Notes: a model not told the origin generated them from the letters alone. Positions 26,058 through 37,847 are shown, numbered from the stretch's first letter. The stretch is 64,000 nt of DNA from Pocillopora verrucosa (GCF_036669915.1 NC_089316.1:28721540-28785539); one strand, 5' to 3'. Numbers and translations are program-made.

Positions 26058-27036
26058 AAAAGTCACCAAACTATGTCTATATGCCCCTCTTAATGAATAT
26101 CCAGCTTATTTATACTTTTGCAGTGGACCGGTAGACTTGCAAAGAAAGCAAAGGACGCACAACTGGCCAAGGTGTTGGCACGTTTGGAGGGGTAGAAGTG
26201 CATTGGAGAGACTGGAGGAAGGAAACAAGGTGAGTTTCGGGGCGGTGCGTAACTTTGCTGGCTGTTTTTGTTCAAGGCCTGTCTGCTCTATTGTGCGTAA
26301 AGTCCTGTTCGTTTGTATTTGCAGGTTGTGCGTGCCGTGCCGTGCTGTGCTATGCGCGCGAAGGGAAAGGAAATGAAGGAAACCAAACGGCCGATCGACC
26401 GAGCGAGCGAGCATAGAAGGGCATTCGACTTGGACCGTGAGTACACTTTGAACCTTTTGAGCGTTTTTATTGTCACTGGAGCCGCTTTTAGAAATGCTAT
26501 TGCTATCGTTAGTGTATCCTTTGTGCGAGCAAGCGAGTGAACGAATGAACGAGGGAAGGAAACAAACTAGCAGAGTAGTAAAAGTATCGAACCTTTTTCC
26601 CGATTCGTTTGCAGTCTGAATCCAACCATTGTCGACTTTCAGTGCCGTTTTTCGCGCGCCTCCTCTTGGAAGTGTGCGAGTGTTTTGCCACGTCACGATG
26701 GCTTAAAACTGCGTCTCAGAAGTGTGCGTTTTTTTCCTATTCATTTTTTCGTTCGTTATTTGGAATGATTTGATATCACAGAAGTAGAATTTGACATCAT
26801 AAACTGTTCATCTCGCGCGTGCTCACTCGCTCGCGCGCGCTCTGTAAGAAAAGTCGATCGCACTAGAGTTTTCGCCATTAGCTGGCCGATTTTTGACAAA
26901 AAGGTGTTTTCCCCCCCTCGTTTTTTGCTTTGATTTTGTTCCTCACTCACCTACGGCTCTCTATGTGAAATTGTGGTGTATGGAGAGCTATTTATTTGGA
27001 TAAAACGTTTAGAGATGTTCGCAAGACAAAAAATTG

Positions 27037-27157
27037 AAGCCTACAACACGGGGTATTCCCAGGCTGTCACCCATCCAAGTACTAACCCCGCCCGACAGGG
27101 CTTAACTTCGGTGATCGGCCGAGAAACCGGTGCTTTCCCTGTGGTATGGTCGTAGAC
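27037..27157 (-). rRNA. 5S rRNA: 5S rRNA
   Basis: 121 nt; substitutions in the control region (ggctgtcac; atcggccgagaaacc). Last 5S before the scaffold gap. Confidence 0.92.
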
Positions 27158-27664
27158 GAGGAAATGGGGTCGAAATTGTGCTTGTTATCGGCCAGGTTCA
27201 GCATGTAAAGCGGCCACATCAATGAGTGTAGGAGAATTTGAAATACTAAAGCCCTAGTTTCCATACTCTAAAACTAAGAAATCGATACTCTAACCCTAAC
27301 ACATTGTTACACTAACCCTAAGAAATGGTTACCCTAACCCCGAAGTCGTTACCTAACCCTAATGTATTTTCCTCAACCCAGTTAACACAGTGAGGAGCAT
27401 CGATTTGAAGCACTATTCCCTAGGAGGGGAGGGAGGGGTCCCAAGAGACATAACGTGTCCTAAAAAACCTATTATACAATGTTTTAGCTCCGTAGGTGCG
27501 TGTAGCGGGCGTGAAAATCTTACTGTGAGGAGATACCAAACGGGTCAGCCGCTGGGACCGTCTGCGGGACTCGGAAGGGCGTGTGGGGGCGACCTGCTAC
27601 TGTCCACCATAAACCGTGGGAAGGATCCCTCGACCACCCCCCTCACCCAGGGCATGCTTTCGGC

Positions 27665-27849
27665 ATCGCTTCTCGCCTTTTGGCTAAAGATCAAGTGTAG
27701 TAGCTGTTCTTATCAGCTTAATATCTGATACGCTGCTCATTGAGCAGCTCATATATTAAACTGATTTTTGGAACTGGGCTGTGGAAAGAGGCTTGCCTCG
27801 GCCCAGCCACGGGTTGCCTCGGTATAGCACTACCTCCGAGTGCGGCCCA
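27665..27849 (+). ncRNA. U2: U2 snRNA, unmasked copy
   Basis: Readable throughout: atcgcttctcgccttttgg, then the branch-point-pairing region gtgtagtagctg, where animal U2 normally reads GUGUAGUAUCUG. The rest is consensus, including gatttttgg. A missing G and an extra A in stem-loop I show that this copy also departs from canonical U2, which explains the absence of masking. Confidence 0.92.
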
Positions 27850-28092
27850 CTTCCCTCTGGGGAAGAACACCTTCAATCCAAAACAAGTCAACGGTATAGC
27901 ATTCTTTTATGTTTACAGGAGCCCCGCCCGCCCTTAGAGGGGGAAGAGGTGAAAGAGGGATGATAATTCAGACAACAGACAATGGCAGGAACGGCCTCTG
28001 GCCTACGTTTTCTGAAGTGCGCAAAGCACTACACACCAAGGACCTAGGGGTAAATGTGGATTTTTTCACCGAGGGCAGAACGCTGAAAAAGC

Positions 28093-28110
28093 ATACTTAC
28101 CTGACGCGGT
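28093..28110 (+). ncRNA. U1: U1 5' stub before another element at the gap
   Basis: Reads atacttacctgacgcggt followed by ttt and then N. Intact units continue gggaggtact here, whereas elements begin with a T run, so a further insertion starts at about 28110. Confidence 0.7.
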
Positions 28111-28113
28111 TTT

Positions 28114-28213
28114 NNNNNNNNNNNNNNNNNNNNNNNNNNNNNNNNNNNNNNNNNNNNNNNNNNNNNNNNNNNNNNNNNNNNNNNNNNNNNNNNNNNNNNN
28201 NNNNNNNNNNNNN
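28114..28213. other. Scaffold gap of 100 N
   Basis: Exactly 100 N, the usual placeholder for a join of unknown length. The array is + oriented to the left and - oriented to the right, so the inversion is placed by scaffolding and not by contiguous sequence. Confidence 0.95.
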
Positions 28214-28720
28214 TTCACTCGCTTGCTCGCACAAAGGATACACTAACGATAGCAATAGCATTTCTAAAAGCGGCTCCAGTGACAATAAACCGTCAAAAGG
28301 TTCAAAAGTGTACTCACGGTCCAAGTCGAATGCCCTTCTATGGCTCGCTCGCTCGGGCGATCGGCCGTTTGGTTTTCTTTCATTTCGGTTCCTTTCGCGG
28401 GCATAGCACAGCACGGCAACGGCACCGCACAACCTGCAAATACAAACGAACAGGACTTTTAACACGACGCACACCAATAGAGCAGACAGGCCTTGAACAA
28501 AAACAGCCAGCAAAGTTAAAGCACCGCCCCGTAAACTCACCTTGTTTCCTTCCTCCTTCTCTCCAAATGCACAGCTAACCCCTCCAAAAACGTGCCAACA
28601 CCTTGGCCAAGTTGTGCGTCCTTTGCTTTCTTTTGCAAGTCCTACCGGGCCACTGCAAAAGCAAAAATACCCTCGATAGTCAGTAAGAGGGCCATATAGA
28701 CATAGTTTTGGATGACTTTT

Positions 28721-28894
28721 GCGGGGACTAATGCCGCGAAACGCAGGTCCCCACTACCAGAAATTATACGCTCGAGTTTACCCACATTTTGGGTAATCGT
28801 GCAAGGGTCAACCCAGTCGAAGTGCAATTGAAAGGGCCTCGCCTTGAGAGGACTGCCTCCTTGATTCACAGTACCCTCCCGGCGTAAGGTAAGT
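28721..28894 (-). ncRNA. U1: U1 snRNA body downstream of element, poor quality
   Basis: U1 from nucleotide 3 to the end with several insertions (ggcgtaaggtaagt for gcgtcaggtaagt; extra bases in stem-loops III and IV). Lies in the low-quality stretch beside the gap. Confidence 0.8.
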
Positions 28895-31116
28895 TTTTTT
28901 ATATTTAAGGTGAACGGCCAGGCTCCCGTGAGGGCGGTGCAATGCCTGCCGATCTCAGACCTAATCCAACCCATGGCTGAAAGTGCAATGCCTTAGGGTT
29001 GGGTCCACCATAAACCGAGGGACACCAGACACCAACTTCGTTGGGAATCGAACCCCACCTCGCAAACATTGAACACCTCACACCCAAAAATTGAACACGC
29101 CCACTCCAAAACAAACTAACAAAACTGATACAAAAACATAGAAAAACTATTATTTACAATATTACATTATTTAAAACCAGGACTTAAATACTTTATTCAC
29201 ATATTATTTACTTAGATAGTATTGTTTACTAATATTTACTACAATTTCTTCCTACATTTCGTAACTCCCACAACAGAAGGGTGGGCAGAACGCTTCAGCA
29301 GCTCTGCAGCAAGAACTGCAGCAGTAGGGACCACAGGACGAGACTTAGAAACGCCATCAGTTACAACATTATTACACTATTATCCACATTGGTACTGGTA
29401 AAATTACAAACTGTGGCCTTCTTAACCCACAAAGCCTTGGCGGGAAGCCTCCGACATTGCCGACCATTGAGGTCCACAAACTCCACACACAAAACGTTAT
29501 CATGCTCCGTAGGACCAATCTGGTCAACAAGAGAGCCCCTGAAACCAATCAAAAAGGAAGGGTCCCCCTGTACTTCAAGAAGATACTGCGCAAAACCCAC
29601 TTCAGACTGCTCACCACTCGTATCCACTCTAGCGATACGAAGAAGATTTGGATCCACACTGAGAGACACCCCATTTTCCAAAACTACCGACACCAACTCC
29701 AAAAAATCCGTAGGGGAAACCTCACGCACCCTCATATCCCTGTAGGACAGAACAAAGGCTTGATCCTTAGAACAGCGGCATAACTCATCCCGATACCACT
29801 TCAAAACCTTCCTACGAATAACAGAATCTGCGGGGGTCTGCACATCCTCAGTCACTACAGGGACCGGGGGGCTAGCCCCAACTCAACAGGAGCACTAACT
29901 CGACTAGGGACAGGAACAGGGGTACTAACAGCAACCTCCTCCTCAACATTAGCATCCACAGCATCCTCAATCGTATCCGAAACCTCATTCTCCACAACCC
30001 CATCTTCAACCACACCCTCGACTACATCCTCATCATCCTCATCCGAAACCACATTCTCCACAACCACATCTTCAACCGCACCCTCAATCACATCCACAAC
30101 CACACCCTTATCCACACCGGCAGAACTTTCAGAGACAACAGGCACAACAGTCCCAGAGGGGTCAGGGACCGCCTCAGGGACAGCTGCCTCTGTTGGAACA
30201 ACAGACTGACCCCACGGCCGGACACACGCATGCGCTTTGTGGTCTGGGGAACCACACCTTCTACATTTTCCGTTGAACTGGCAATCTGCGGCCTTATGGC
30301 CATTAACTTTACATATCTGGCAGAACGGAGGGATACCCCTATACCAAACCCGCACAGGATAGTCGTCAATGCGGAACTCAGCAGGGACTGGATCCGATAA
30401 TAACATCCTAAGAATCCGTGACCCAGTTAGAAGGCCCGGAATTCCTGAAAAATTCTGGTGCTTAATACTGATAACTTCTCCGTATTTTCTTAGCTCATCA
30501 CAGATCAGAGCATCGTCACCTTCGGCAGGAAAATAGTGTACATACACAAAAGACGGCGGCTTATCAGAAGACGTCACACTAAGATCGTGCCCATCCAACG
30601 CCAGTGAACCCATACGCACAAATTCTTCTTTGTCTGAGACATTCTTAAAAGTAATACGAATCAAGCCCCTAGGGCAAAACTGAATGGCAGAAAGCCTTTC
30701 AAAATCAATATGCTCCCTAAGGAGAGCCATCACACGGTCCTTATCATAATTAGCCAACATCACTGACGCGTGAATCACGCACGTCCTGACACACTCAACA
30801 CCCATGGCAAAAACAAACAACCCAAAAGTGGATGGGTGACCCGAAAAAACGGCAAAACCTGTGAGCTGGCAAAATACCACACTCAACAGGCCAAAAAAGC
30901 CAAGAAGAAAAGCCAATCCAGCCCAAGACTGGAAAAACAACCAGAGACTGGCTACCCCAGGTTACGGCAAGGAGCCGAGCATGAGTCCCTGGGAGGGTCA
31001 CCAGAAAAAAACAGCCAAACCAGAACACAATAATACTTACAAAAAATCCTGCTTCTTTAATCCAAAGACACTTGTGAATCCACGAATCCACGCGCGATAC
31101 TATAACGCAGGCAAAA
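28895..31116 (-). mobile_element. ORF1-only U1-targeted element, copy 2
   Basis: 2.2 kb, nearly identical to 37722-39945. Target duplication cccgcgtcaggtaagt at 31117-31132; the matching copy at 28879-28894 carries errors. Order on the - strand: leader with atacttac-complementary GTAAGTAT (31033-31040), ORF1-like gene, AT-rich 3' UTR, shared tail with hairpin 28966-29002. Confidence 0.93.
29245..30940 (-). pseudogene. ORF1-like gene, one main frame break
   Basis: 361 codons are open from 30940 to about 29855, covering the N-terminal domain, both zinc knuckles and the acidic linker. The frame then changes in a G run (six G at about 29866-29871, seven in the intact copy) and the C-terminal domain continues open to 29361. 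A second small change near 29370 alters the very end. A homopolymer error in sequencing is as likely as a real mutation. Confidence 0.8.
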
Positions 31117-31134
31117 CCCGCGTCAGGTAAGTAT
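31117..31134 (-). ncRNA. U1: U1 5' stub (nt 1-18) before element
   Basis: U1 nucleotides 1-18 on the - strand, upstream side of the insertion. Confidence 0.9.
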
Positions 31135-31372
31135 GCTTTTTCAGCGTCTGCCCTCGGTGAAAAAATCCACTTACCCCTAGGTCCTTGTGGTAGTGCTTTG
31201 CGCACTTCAGAAAACGTAGGCCAGCGGCCGTTCCTGCCATTGTCTGTTGTCTGAATTATCATCCCTCTTTCACCTCTTCCCCCTCTAAGGGCGGGCGGGG
31301 CTCCTGTAAACATAAAAGAATGCTATACCGTTGACTTTGTTTTGGATTGAATGTGTCTTCCCCAGAGGGAAG

Positions 31373-31559
31373 TGGGCCGCACTCGGAGGTAGTGCTATAC
31401 CGAGGCAACCCGTGGCTGGGACGAGGCAAGCCTCTTTTTCCACAGCCCAGTTCCAAAAATCAGTTTAATATATGAGCTGCTCAATGAGCAGCNNNNNNNN
31501 NNNNNNNNNNNNNNNNNNNNNNNNNNNNNNNNNNNNNNNNNNNNNNNNNNNNNNNCGAT
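31373..31559 (-). ncRNA. U2: U2 snRNA, nt 4-66 masked by N
   Basis: 63 N at 31493-31555; one extra T in the run ctcttttt after the Sm region. Confidence 0.9.
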
Positions 31560-32066
31560 GCCGAAGCATGCCCTGGGTGAGGGGGGTGGTCGAGGGATCC
31601 TTCCCACGGTTTATGGTGGATAGTAGCAGGTCGCCCCCACAAGCCCTTGCGAGTCCCGCAGACGGTCCCAGAGGCTGACCCGTTTGGTATCTCCTCACTG
31701 TAAGATTTTTAAAGCCAGATACACGCACCTACGGAGCTAAAACATTGTATAATAGGTTTTTAGGACACGTTATGTCTCTTGGGACCCCTCCCTCCCCTCC
31801 CTAGGGAATAGTGCTTCAAATCGATGCTCCTCAATGTGTTAACTGGGTTGAGGAAAATACATTAGGGTTAGGTAACGACTTCGGGGTTAGGGTAACCATT
31901 TCTTAGGGTTAGGGTAACAATTTCTTAGGGTTAGAGTATCGATTTCTTAGGGTTAGAGTAACGAAACTAGGGCTTTAGAATTTCAAATTCGCCTACACTC
32001 AGGGATGTGGCCGCTTTACAGCCTGAACCTGGCCGATAACAAGCAGAATTTCGACCCCATTTCCTC

Positions 32067-32127
32067 GTCTACGACCATACCACAGGGAAAGCACCGGTTC
32101 TCGTCCGATCACCGAAGTTAAGCCCTG

Positions 32128-32162
<35 letters not shown>

Positions 32163-32186
32163 GGGAATACCCCGTGTTGTAGGCTT
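32067..32186 (+). rRNA. 5S rRNA: 5S rRNA
   Basis: 120-nt consensus copy followed by a T6 run. Confidence 0.96.
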
Positions 32187-33166
32187 CAATTTTTTGTCTT
32201 GCGAACATCTCTAAACGTTTTATCCCAATAAATAGCTCTCCATACACCACAATTTCACATAGAGAGCCGTAGGTGAGTGAGGAACAAAATCAAAGCAAAA
32301 AACGAGGGGGGGAAAACACCTTTTTGTCAAAAATCGGCCAGCTAATGGCGAAAACTCTAGTGCGATCGACTTTTCTTACAGAGCGCGCGCGAGCGAGTGA
32401 GCACGCGCGAGATGAACAGTTTATGATGTCAAATTCTACTTCTGTGATATCAAATCATTCCAAATAACGAACGAAAAATGAATAGGAAAAAAACGCACAC
32501 TTCTGAGACGCAGTTTTAAGCCATCGTGACGTGGCAAAACACTCGCACACTTCCAAGAGGAGGCGCGCGAAAAACGGCACTGAAAGTCGACAATGGTTGG
32601 ATTCAGACTGCAAACGAATCGGGAAAAAGGTTCGATACTTTTACTACTCTGCTAGTTTGTTTCCTTCCCTCGTTCATTCGTTCACTCGCTTGCTCGCACA
32701 AAGGATACACTAACGATAGCAATAGCATTTCTAAAAGCGGCTCCAGTGACAATAAAACCGCTCAAAAGGTTCAAAGTGTACTCACGGTCCAAGTCGAATG
32801 CCCTTCTATGCTCGCTCGCTCGGTCGATCGGCCGTTTGGTTTCCTTTCATTTCCTTTCCCTTCGCGCGCATAGCACAGCACGGCACGGCACGCACAACCT
32901 GCAAATACAAACGAACAGGACTTTACACACAATAGAGCAGACAGGCCTTGAACAAAAACAGCCAGCAAAGTTACGCACCGCCCCGAAACTCACCTTGTTT
33001 CCTTCCTCCAGTCTCTCCAATGCACTTCTACCCTCCAAACGTGCCAACACCTTGGCCAGTTGTGCGTCCTTTGCTTTCATTGCAAGTCTACCGGTCCACT
33101 GCAAAAGCAAAAAATACCCTCGATAGTCAGTAAGAGGGCCATATAGACATAGTTTGGATGACTTTT

Positions 33167-33210
33167 GCGGGGACGAGCGCGAACGCAGGTCCCCACTACC
33201 AGAAATTATA

Positions 33211-33253
<43 letters not shown>

Positions 33254-33331
33254 AGTCGAAGTGCAATGAAAGGGCCTCGCCTTGAGAGGACTGCCTCCTT
33301 GATCACAGTACCTCCCGCGTCAGGTAAGTAT
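33167..33331 (-). ncRNA. U1: U1 snRNA
   Basis: 165-nt consensus copy. The adjoining exon-B block (32994-33098) is one base shorter than in other right-arm units. Confidence 0.96.
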
Positions 33332-33569
33332 GCTTTTTCAGCGTCTGCCCTCGGTGAAAAAATCCACTTACCCCTAGGTCCTTGTGGTAGTGCTTTGCGC
33401 ACTTCAGAAAACGTAGGCCAGCGGCCGTTCCTGCCATTGTCTGTTGTCTGAATTATCATCCCTCTTTCACCTCTTCCCCCTCTAAGGGCGGGCGGGGCTC
33501 CTGTAAACATAAAAGAATGCTATACCGTTGACTTTGTTTTGGATTGAATGTGTCTTCCCCAGAGGGAAG

Positions 33570-33755
33570 TGGGCCGCACTCGGAGGTAGTGCTATACCGA
33601 GGCAACCCGTGGCTGGGACGAGGCAAGCCTCTTTTCCACAGCCCAGTTCCAAAAATCAGTTTAATATATGAGCTGCTCAATGAGCAGCNNNNNNNNNNNN
33701 NNNNNNNNNNNNNNNNNNNNNNNNNNNNNNNNNNNNNNNNNNNNNNNNNNNCGAT
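33570..33755 (-). ncRNA. U2: U2 snRNA, nt 4-66 masked by N
   Basis: 63 N at 33689-33751. Confidence 0.92.
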
Positions 33756-34261
33756 GCCGAAGCATGCCCTGGGTGAGGGGGGTGGTCGAGGGATCCTTCC
33801 CACGGTTTATGGTGGATAGTAGCAGGTCGCCCCCACAAGCCCTTGCGAGTCCCGCAGACGGTCCCAGAGGCTGACCCGTTTGGTATCTCCTCACTGTAAG
33901 ATTTTAAAGCCAGATACACGCACCTACGGAGCTAAAACATTGTATAATAGGTTTTTAGGACACGTTATGTCTCTTGGGACCCCTCCCTCCCCTCCCTAGG
34001 GAATAGTGCTTCAAATCGATGCTCCTCAATGTGTTAACTGGGTTGAGGAAAATACATTAGGGTTAGGTAACGACTTCGGGGTTAGGGTAACCATTTCTTA
34101 GGGTTAGGGTAACAATTTCTTAGGGTTAGAGTATCGATTTCTTAGGGTTAGAGTAACGAAACTAGGGCTTTAGAATTTCAAATTCGCCTACACTCAGGGA
34201 TGTGGCCGCTTTACAGCCTGAACCTGGCCGATAACAAGCAGAATTTCGACCCCATTTCCTC

Positions 34262-34322
34262 GTCTACGACCATACCACAGGGAAAGCACCGGTTCTCGTC
34301 CGATCACCGAAGTTAAGCCCTG

Positions 34323-34357
<35 letters not shown>

Positions 34358-34381
34358 GGGAATACCCCGTGTTGTAGGCTT
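34262..34381 (+). rRNA. 5S rRNA: 5S rRNA
   Basis: 120-nt consensus copy. Confidence 0.96.
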
Positions 34382-35362
34382 CAATTTTTTGTCTTGCGAA
34401 CATCTCTAAACGTTTTATCCCAATAAATAGCTCTCCATACACCACAATTTCACATAGAGAGCCGTAGGTGAGTGAGGAACAAAATCAAAGCAAAAAACGA
34501 GGGGGGGAAAACACCTTTTTGTCAAAAATCGGCCAGCTAATGGCGAAAACTCTAGTGCGATCGACTTTTCTTACAGAGCGCGCGCGAGCGAGTGAGCACG
34601 CGCGAGATGAACAGTTTATGATGTCAAATTCTACTTCTGTGATATCAAATCATTCCAAATAACGAACGAAAAAATGAATAGGAAAAAAACGCACACTTCT
34701 GAGACGCAGTTTTAAGCCATCGTGACGTGGCAAAACACTCGCACACTTCCAAGAGGAGGCGCGCGAAAAACGGCACTGAAAGTCGACAATGGTTGGATTC
34801 AGACTGCAAACGAATCGGGAAAAAGGTTCGATACTTTTACTACTCTGCTAGTTTGTTTCCTTCCCTCGTTCATTCGTTCACTCGCTTGCTCGCACAAAGG
34901 ATACACTAACGATAGCAATAGCATTTCTAAAAGCGGCTCCAGTGACAATAAAACCGCTCAAAAGGTTCAAAGTGTACTCACGGTCCAAGTCGAATGCCCT
35001 TCTATGCTCGCTCGCTCGGTCGATCGGCCGTTTGGTTTCCTTTCATTTCCTTTCCCTTCGCGCGCATAGCACAGCACGGCACGGCACGCACAACCTGCAA
35101 ATACAAACGAACAGGACTTTACACACAATAGAGCAGACAGGCCTTGAACAAAAACAGCCAGCAAAGTTACGCACCGCCCCGAAACTCACCTTGTTTCCTT
35201 CCTCCAGTCTCTCCAATGCACTTCTACCCCTCCAAACGTGCCAACACCTTGGCCAGTTGTGCGTCCTTTGCTTTCTTTGCAAGTCTACCGGTCCACTGCA
35301 AAAGCAAAAATACCCTCGATAGTCAGTAAGAGGGCCATATAGACATAGTTTGGATGACTTTT

Positions 35363-35406
35363 GCGGGGACGAGCGCGAACGCAGGTCCCCACTACCAGAA
35401 ATTATA

Positions 35407-35449
<43 letters not shown>

Positions 35450-35527
35450 AGTCGAAGTGCAATGAAAGGGCCTCGCCTTGAGAGGACTGCCTCCTTGATC
35501 ACAGTACCTCCCGCGTCAGGTAAGTAT
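35363..35527 (-). ncRNA. U1: U1 snRNA
   Basis: 165-nt consensus copy. Confidence 0.96.
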
Positions 35528-35765
35528 GCTTTTTCAGCGTCTGCCCTCGGTGAAAAAATCCACTTACCCCTAGGTCCTTGTGGTAGTGCTTTGCGCACTT
35601 CAGAAAACGTAGGCCAGCGGCCGTTCCTGCCATTGTCTGTTGTCTGAATTATCATCCCTCTTTCACCTCTTCCCCCTCTAAGGGCGGGCGGGGCTCCTGT
35701 AAACATAAAAGAATGCTATACCGTTGACTTTGTTTTGGATTGAATGTGTCTTCCCCAGAGGGAAG

Positions 35766-35951
35766 TGGGCCGCACTCGGAGGTAGTGCTATACCGAGGCA
35801 ACCCGTGGCTGGGACGAGGCAAGCCTCTTTTCCACAGCCCAGTTCCAAAAATCAGTTTAATATATGAGCTGCTCAATGAGCAGCNNNNNNNNNNNNNNNN
35901 NNNNNNNNNNNNNNNNNNNNNNNNNNNNNNNNNNNNNNNNNNNNNNNCGAT
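35766..35951 (-). ncRNA. U2: U2 snRNA, nt 4-66 masked by N
   Basis: 63 N at 35885-35947. Confidence 0.92.
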
Positions 35952-36457
35952 GCCGAAGCATGCCCTGGGTGAGGGGGGTGGTCGAGGGATCCTTCCCACG
36001 GTTTATGGTGGATAGTAGCAGGTCGCCCCCACAAGCCCTTGCGAGTCCCGCAGACGGTCCCAGAGGCTGACCCGTTTGGTATCTCCTCACTGTAAGATTT
36101 TAAAGCCAGATACACGCACCTACGGAGCTAAAACATTGTATAATAGGTTTTTAGGACACGTTATGTCTCTTGGGACCCCTCCCTCCCCTCCCTAGGGAAT
36201 AGTGCTTCAAATCGATGCTCCTCAATGTGTTAACTGGGTTGAGGAAAATACATTAGGGTTAGGTAACGACTTCGGGGTTAGGGTAACCATTTCTTAGGGT
36301 TAGGGTAACAATTTCTTAGGGTTAGAGTATCGATTTCTTAGGGTTAGAGTAACGAAACTAGGGCTTTAGAATTTCAAATTCGCCTACACTCAGGGATGTG
36401 GCCGCTTTACAGCCTGAACCTGGCCGATAACAAGCAGAATTTCGACCCCATTTCCTC

Positions 36458-36518
36458 GTCTACGACCATACCACAGGGAAAGCACCGGTTCTCGTCCGAT
36501 CACCGAAGTTAAGCCCTG

Positions 36519-36553
<35 letters not shown>

Positions 36554-36577
36554 GGGAATACCCCGTGTTGTAGGCTT
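36458..36577 (+). rRNA. 5S rRNA: 5S rRNA
   Basis: 120-nt consensus copy. Confidence 0.96.
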
Positions 36578-37558
36578 CAATTTTTTGTCTTGCGAACATC
36601 TCTAAACGTTTTATCCCAATAAATAGCTCTCCATACACCACAATTTCACATAGAGAGCCGTAGGTGAGTGAGGAACAAAATCAAAGCAAAAAACGAGGGG
36701 GGAAAACACCTTTTTGTCAAAAATCGGCCAGCTAATGGCGAAAACTCTAGTGCGATCGACTTTTCTTACAGAGCGCGCGCGAGCGAGTGAGCACGCGCGA
36801 GATGAACAGTTTATGATGTCAAATTCTACTTCTGTGATATCAAATCATTCCAAATAACGAACGAAAAAATGAATAGGAAAAAAACGCACACTTCTGAGAC
36901 GCAGTTTTAAGCCATCGTGACGTGGCAAAACACTCGCACACTTCCAAGAGGAGGCGCGCGAAAAAACGGCACTGAAAGTCGACAATGGTTGGATTCAGAC
37001 TGCAAACGAATCGGGAAAAAGGTTCGATACTTTTACTACTCTGCTAGTTTGTTTCCTTCCCTCGTTCATTCGTTCACTCGCTTGCTCGCACAAAGGATAC
37101 ACTAACGATAGCAATAGCATTTCTAAAAGCGGCTCCAGTGACAATAAAACCGCTCAAAAGGTTCAAAGTGTACTCACGGTCCAAGTCGAATGCCCTTCTA
37201 TGCTCGCTCGCTCGGTCGATCGGCCGTTTGGTTTCCTTTCATTTCCTTTCCCTTCGCGCGCATAGCACAGCACGGCACGGCACGCACAACCTGCAAATAC
37301 AAACGAACAGGACTTTACACACAATAGAGCAGACAGGCCTTGAACAAAAACAGCCAGCAAAGTTACGCACCGCCCCGAAACTCACCTTGTTTCCTTCCTC
37401 CAGTCTCTCCAATGCACTTCTACCCCTCCAAACGTGCCAACACCTTGGCCAGTTGTGCGTCCTTTGCTTTCTTTGCAAGTCTACCGGTCCACTGCAAAAG
37501 CAAAAATACCCTCGATAGTCAGTAAGAGGGCCATATAGACATAGTTTGGATGACTTTT

Positions 37559-37602
37559 GCGGGGACGAGCGCGAACGCAGGTCCCCACTACCAGAAATTA
37601 TA

Positions 37603-37645
<43 letters not shown>

Positions 37646-37721
37646 AGTCGAAGTGCAATGAAAGGGCCTCGCCTTGAGAGGACTGCCTCCTTGATCACAG
37701 TACCTCCCGCGTCAGGTAAGT
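37559..37721 (-). ncRNA. U1: U1 snRNA body downstream of element
   Basis: Nucleotide 3 to end, otherwise consensus; the nearest upstream sequence is now the A-rich element end, so the PSE-like promoter is 2.2 kb away. Confidence 0.88.
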
Positions 37722-37791
37722 TTTTTATATTTAAGGTGAACGGCCAGGCTCCCGTGAGGGCGGTGCAATGCCTGCCGATCTCAGACCTAAT

Positions 37792-37828
37792 CCAACCCAT
37801 GGCTGAAAGTGCAATGCCTTAGGGTTGG
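37792..37828 (-). promoter_or_regulatory. Hairpin with U1A-type loop (AUUGCAC)
   Basis: In RNA sense the 5' arm is CCAACCCUAAGGC, the loop AUUGCACUUUCA, and the 3' arm GCCAUGGGUUGG. The arms form 11 base pairs (one U-G) with one A-A mismatch and one bulged C. U1 stem-loop II here has the loop AUUGCACUUC. AUUGCAC is the known recognition heptamer of U1A/SNF. Identical in the LINE at 57603-57639 and in the 28966-29002 copy. Confidence 0.7.
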
Positions 37829-37830
37829 GT

Positions 37831-37847
37831 CCACCATAAACCGAGGG
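37831..37847 (+). promoter_or_regulatory. Antisense copy of the U2 PSE-like motif
   Basis: CCACCATAAACCGAGGG on the + strand here matches CCACCATAAACCGTGGG, found 44-60 bp upstream of every U2 gene, at 16 of 17 positions. It faces away from the element's own direction. The counterpart in the LINE is 57642-57658. Confidence 0.55.

Larger units (their letters stand above)
1..28113 (+). repeat. Left arm of 5S-U2-U1 tandem array
   Basis: Head-to-tail units of about 2.19 kb, with U2 and U1 on the + strand and 5S on the - strand. 5S genes start at 1201, 9456, 11653, 13850, 16040, 18234, 20428, 24846 and 27037; spacing outside insertions is 2190-2197 bp. Three U1 genes in this arm are entered by retroelements, and a fourth element tail opens the window. 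Units differ by scattered one-base insertions and deletions, many in homopolymers, which suggests uncorrected long-read sequence rather than true divergence. Confidence 0.95.

Noticed and set aside
33247-33510. Open frames of 60-126 codons that recur in each unit on both strands
   Set aside because: They run across U1, U2, 5S or their spacers in several frames at once and owe their recurrence to the repeat, not to coding constraint.
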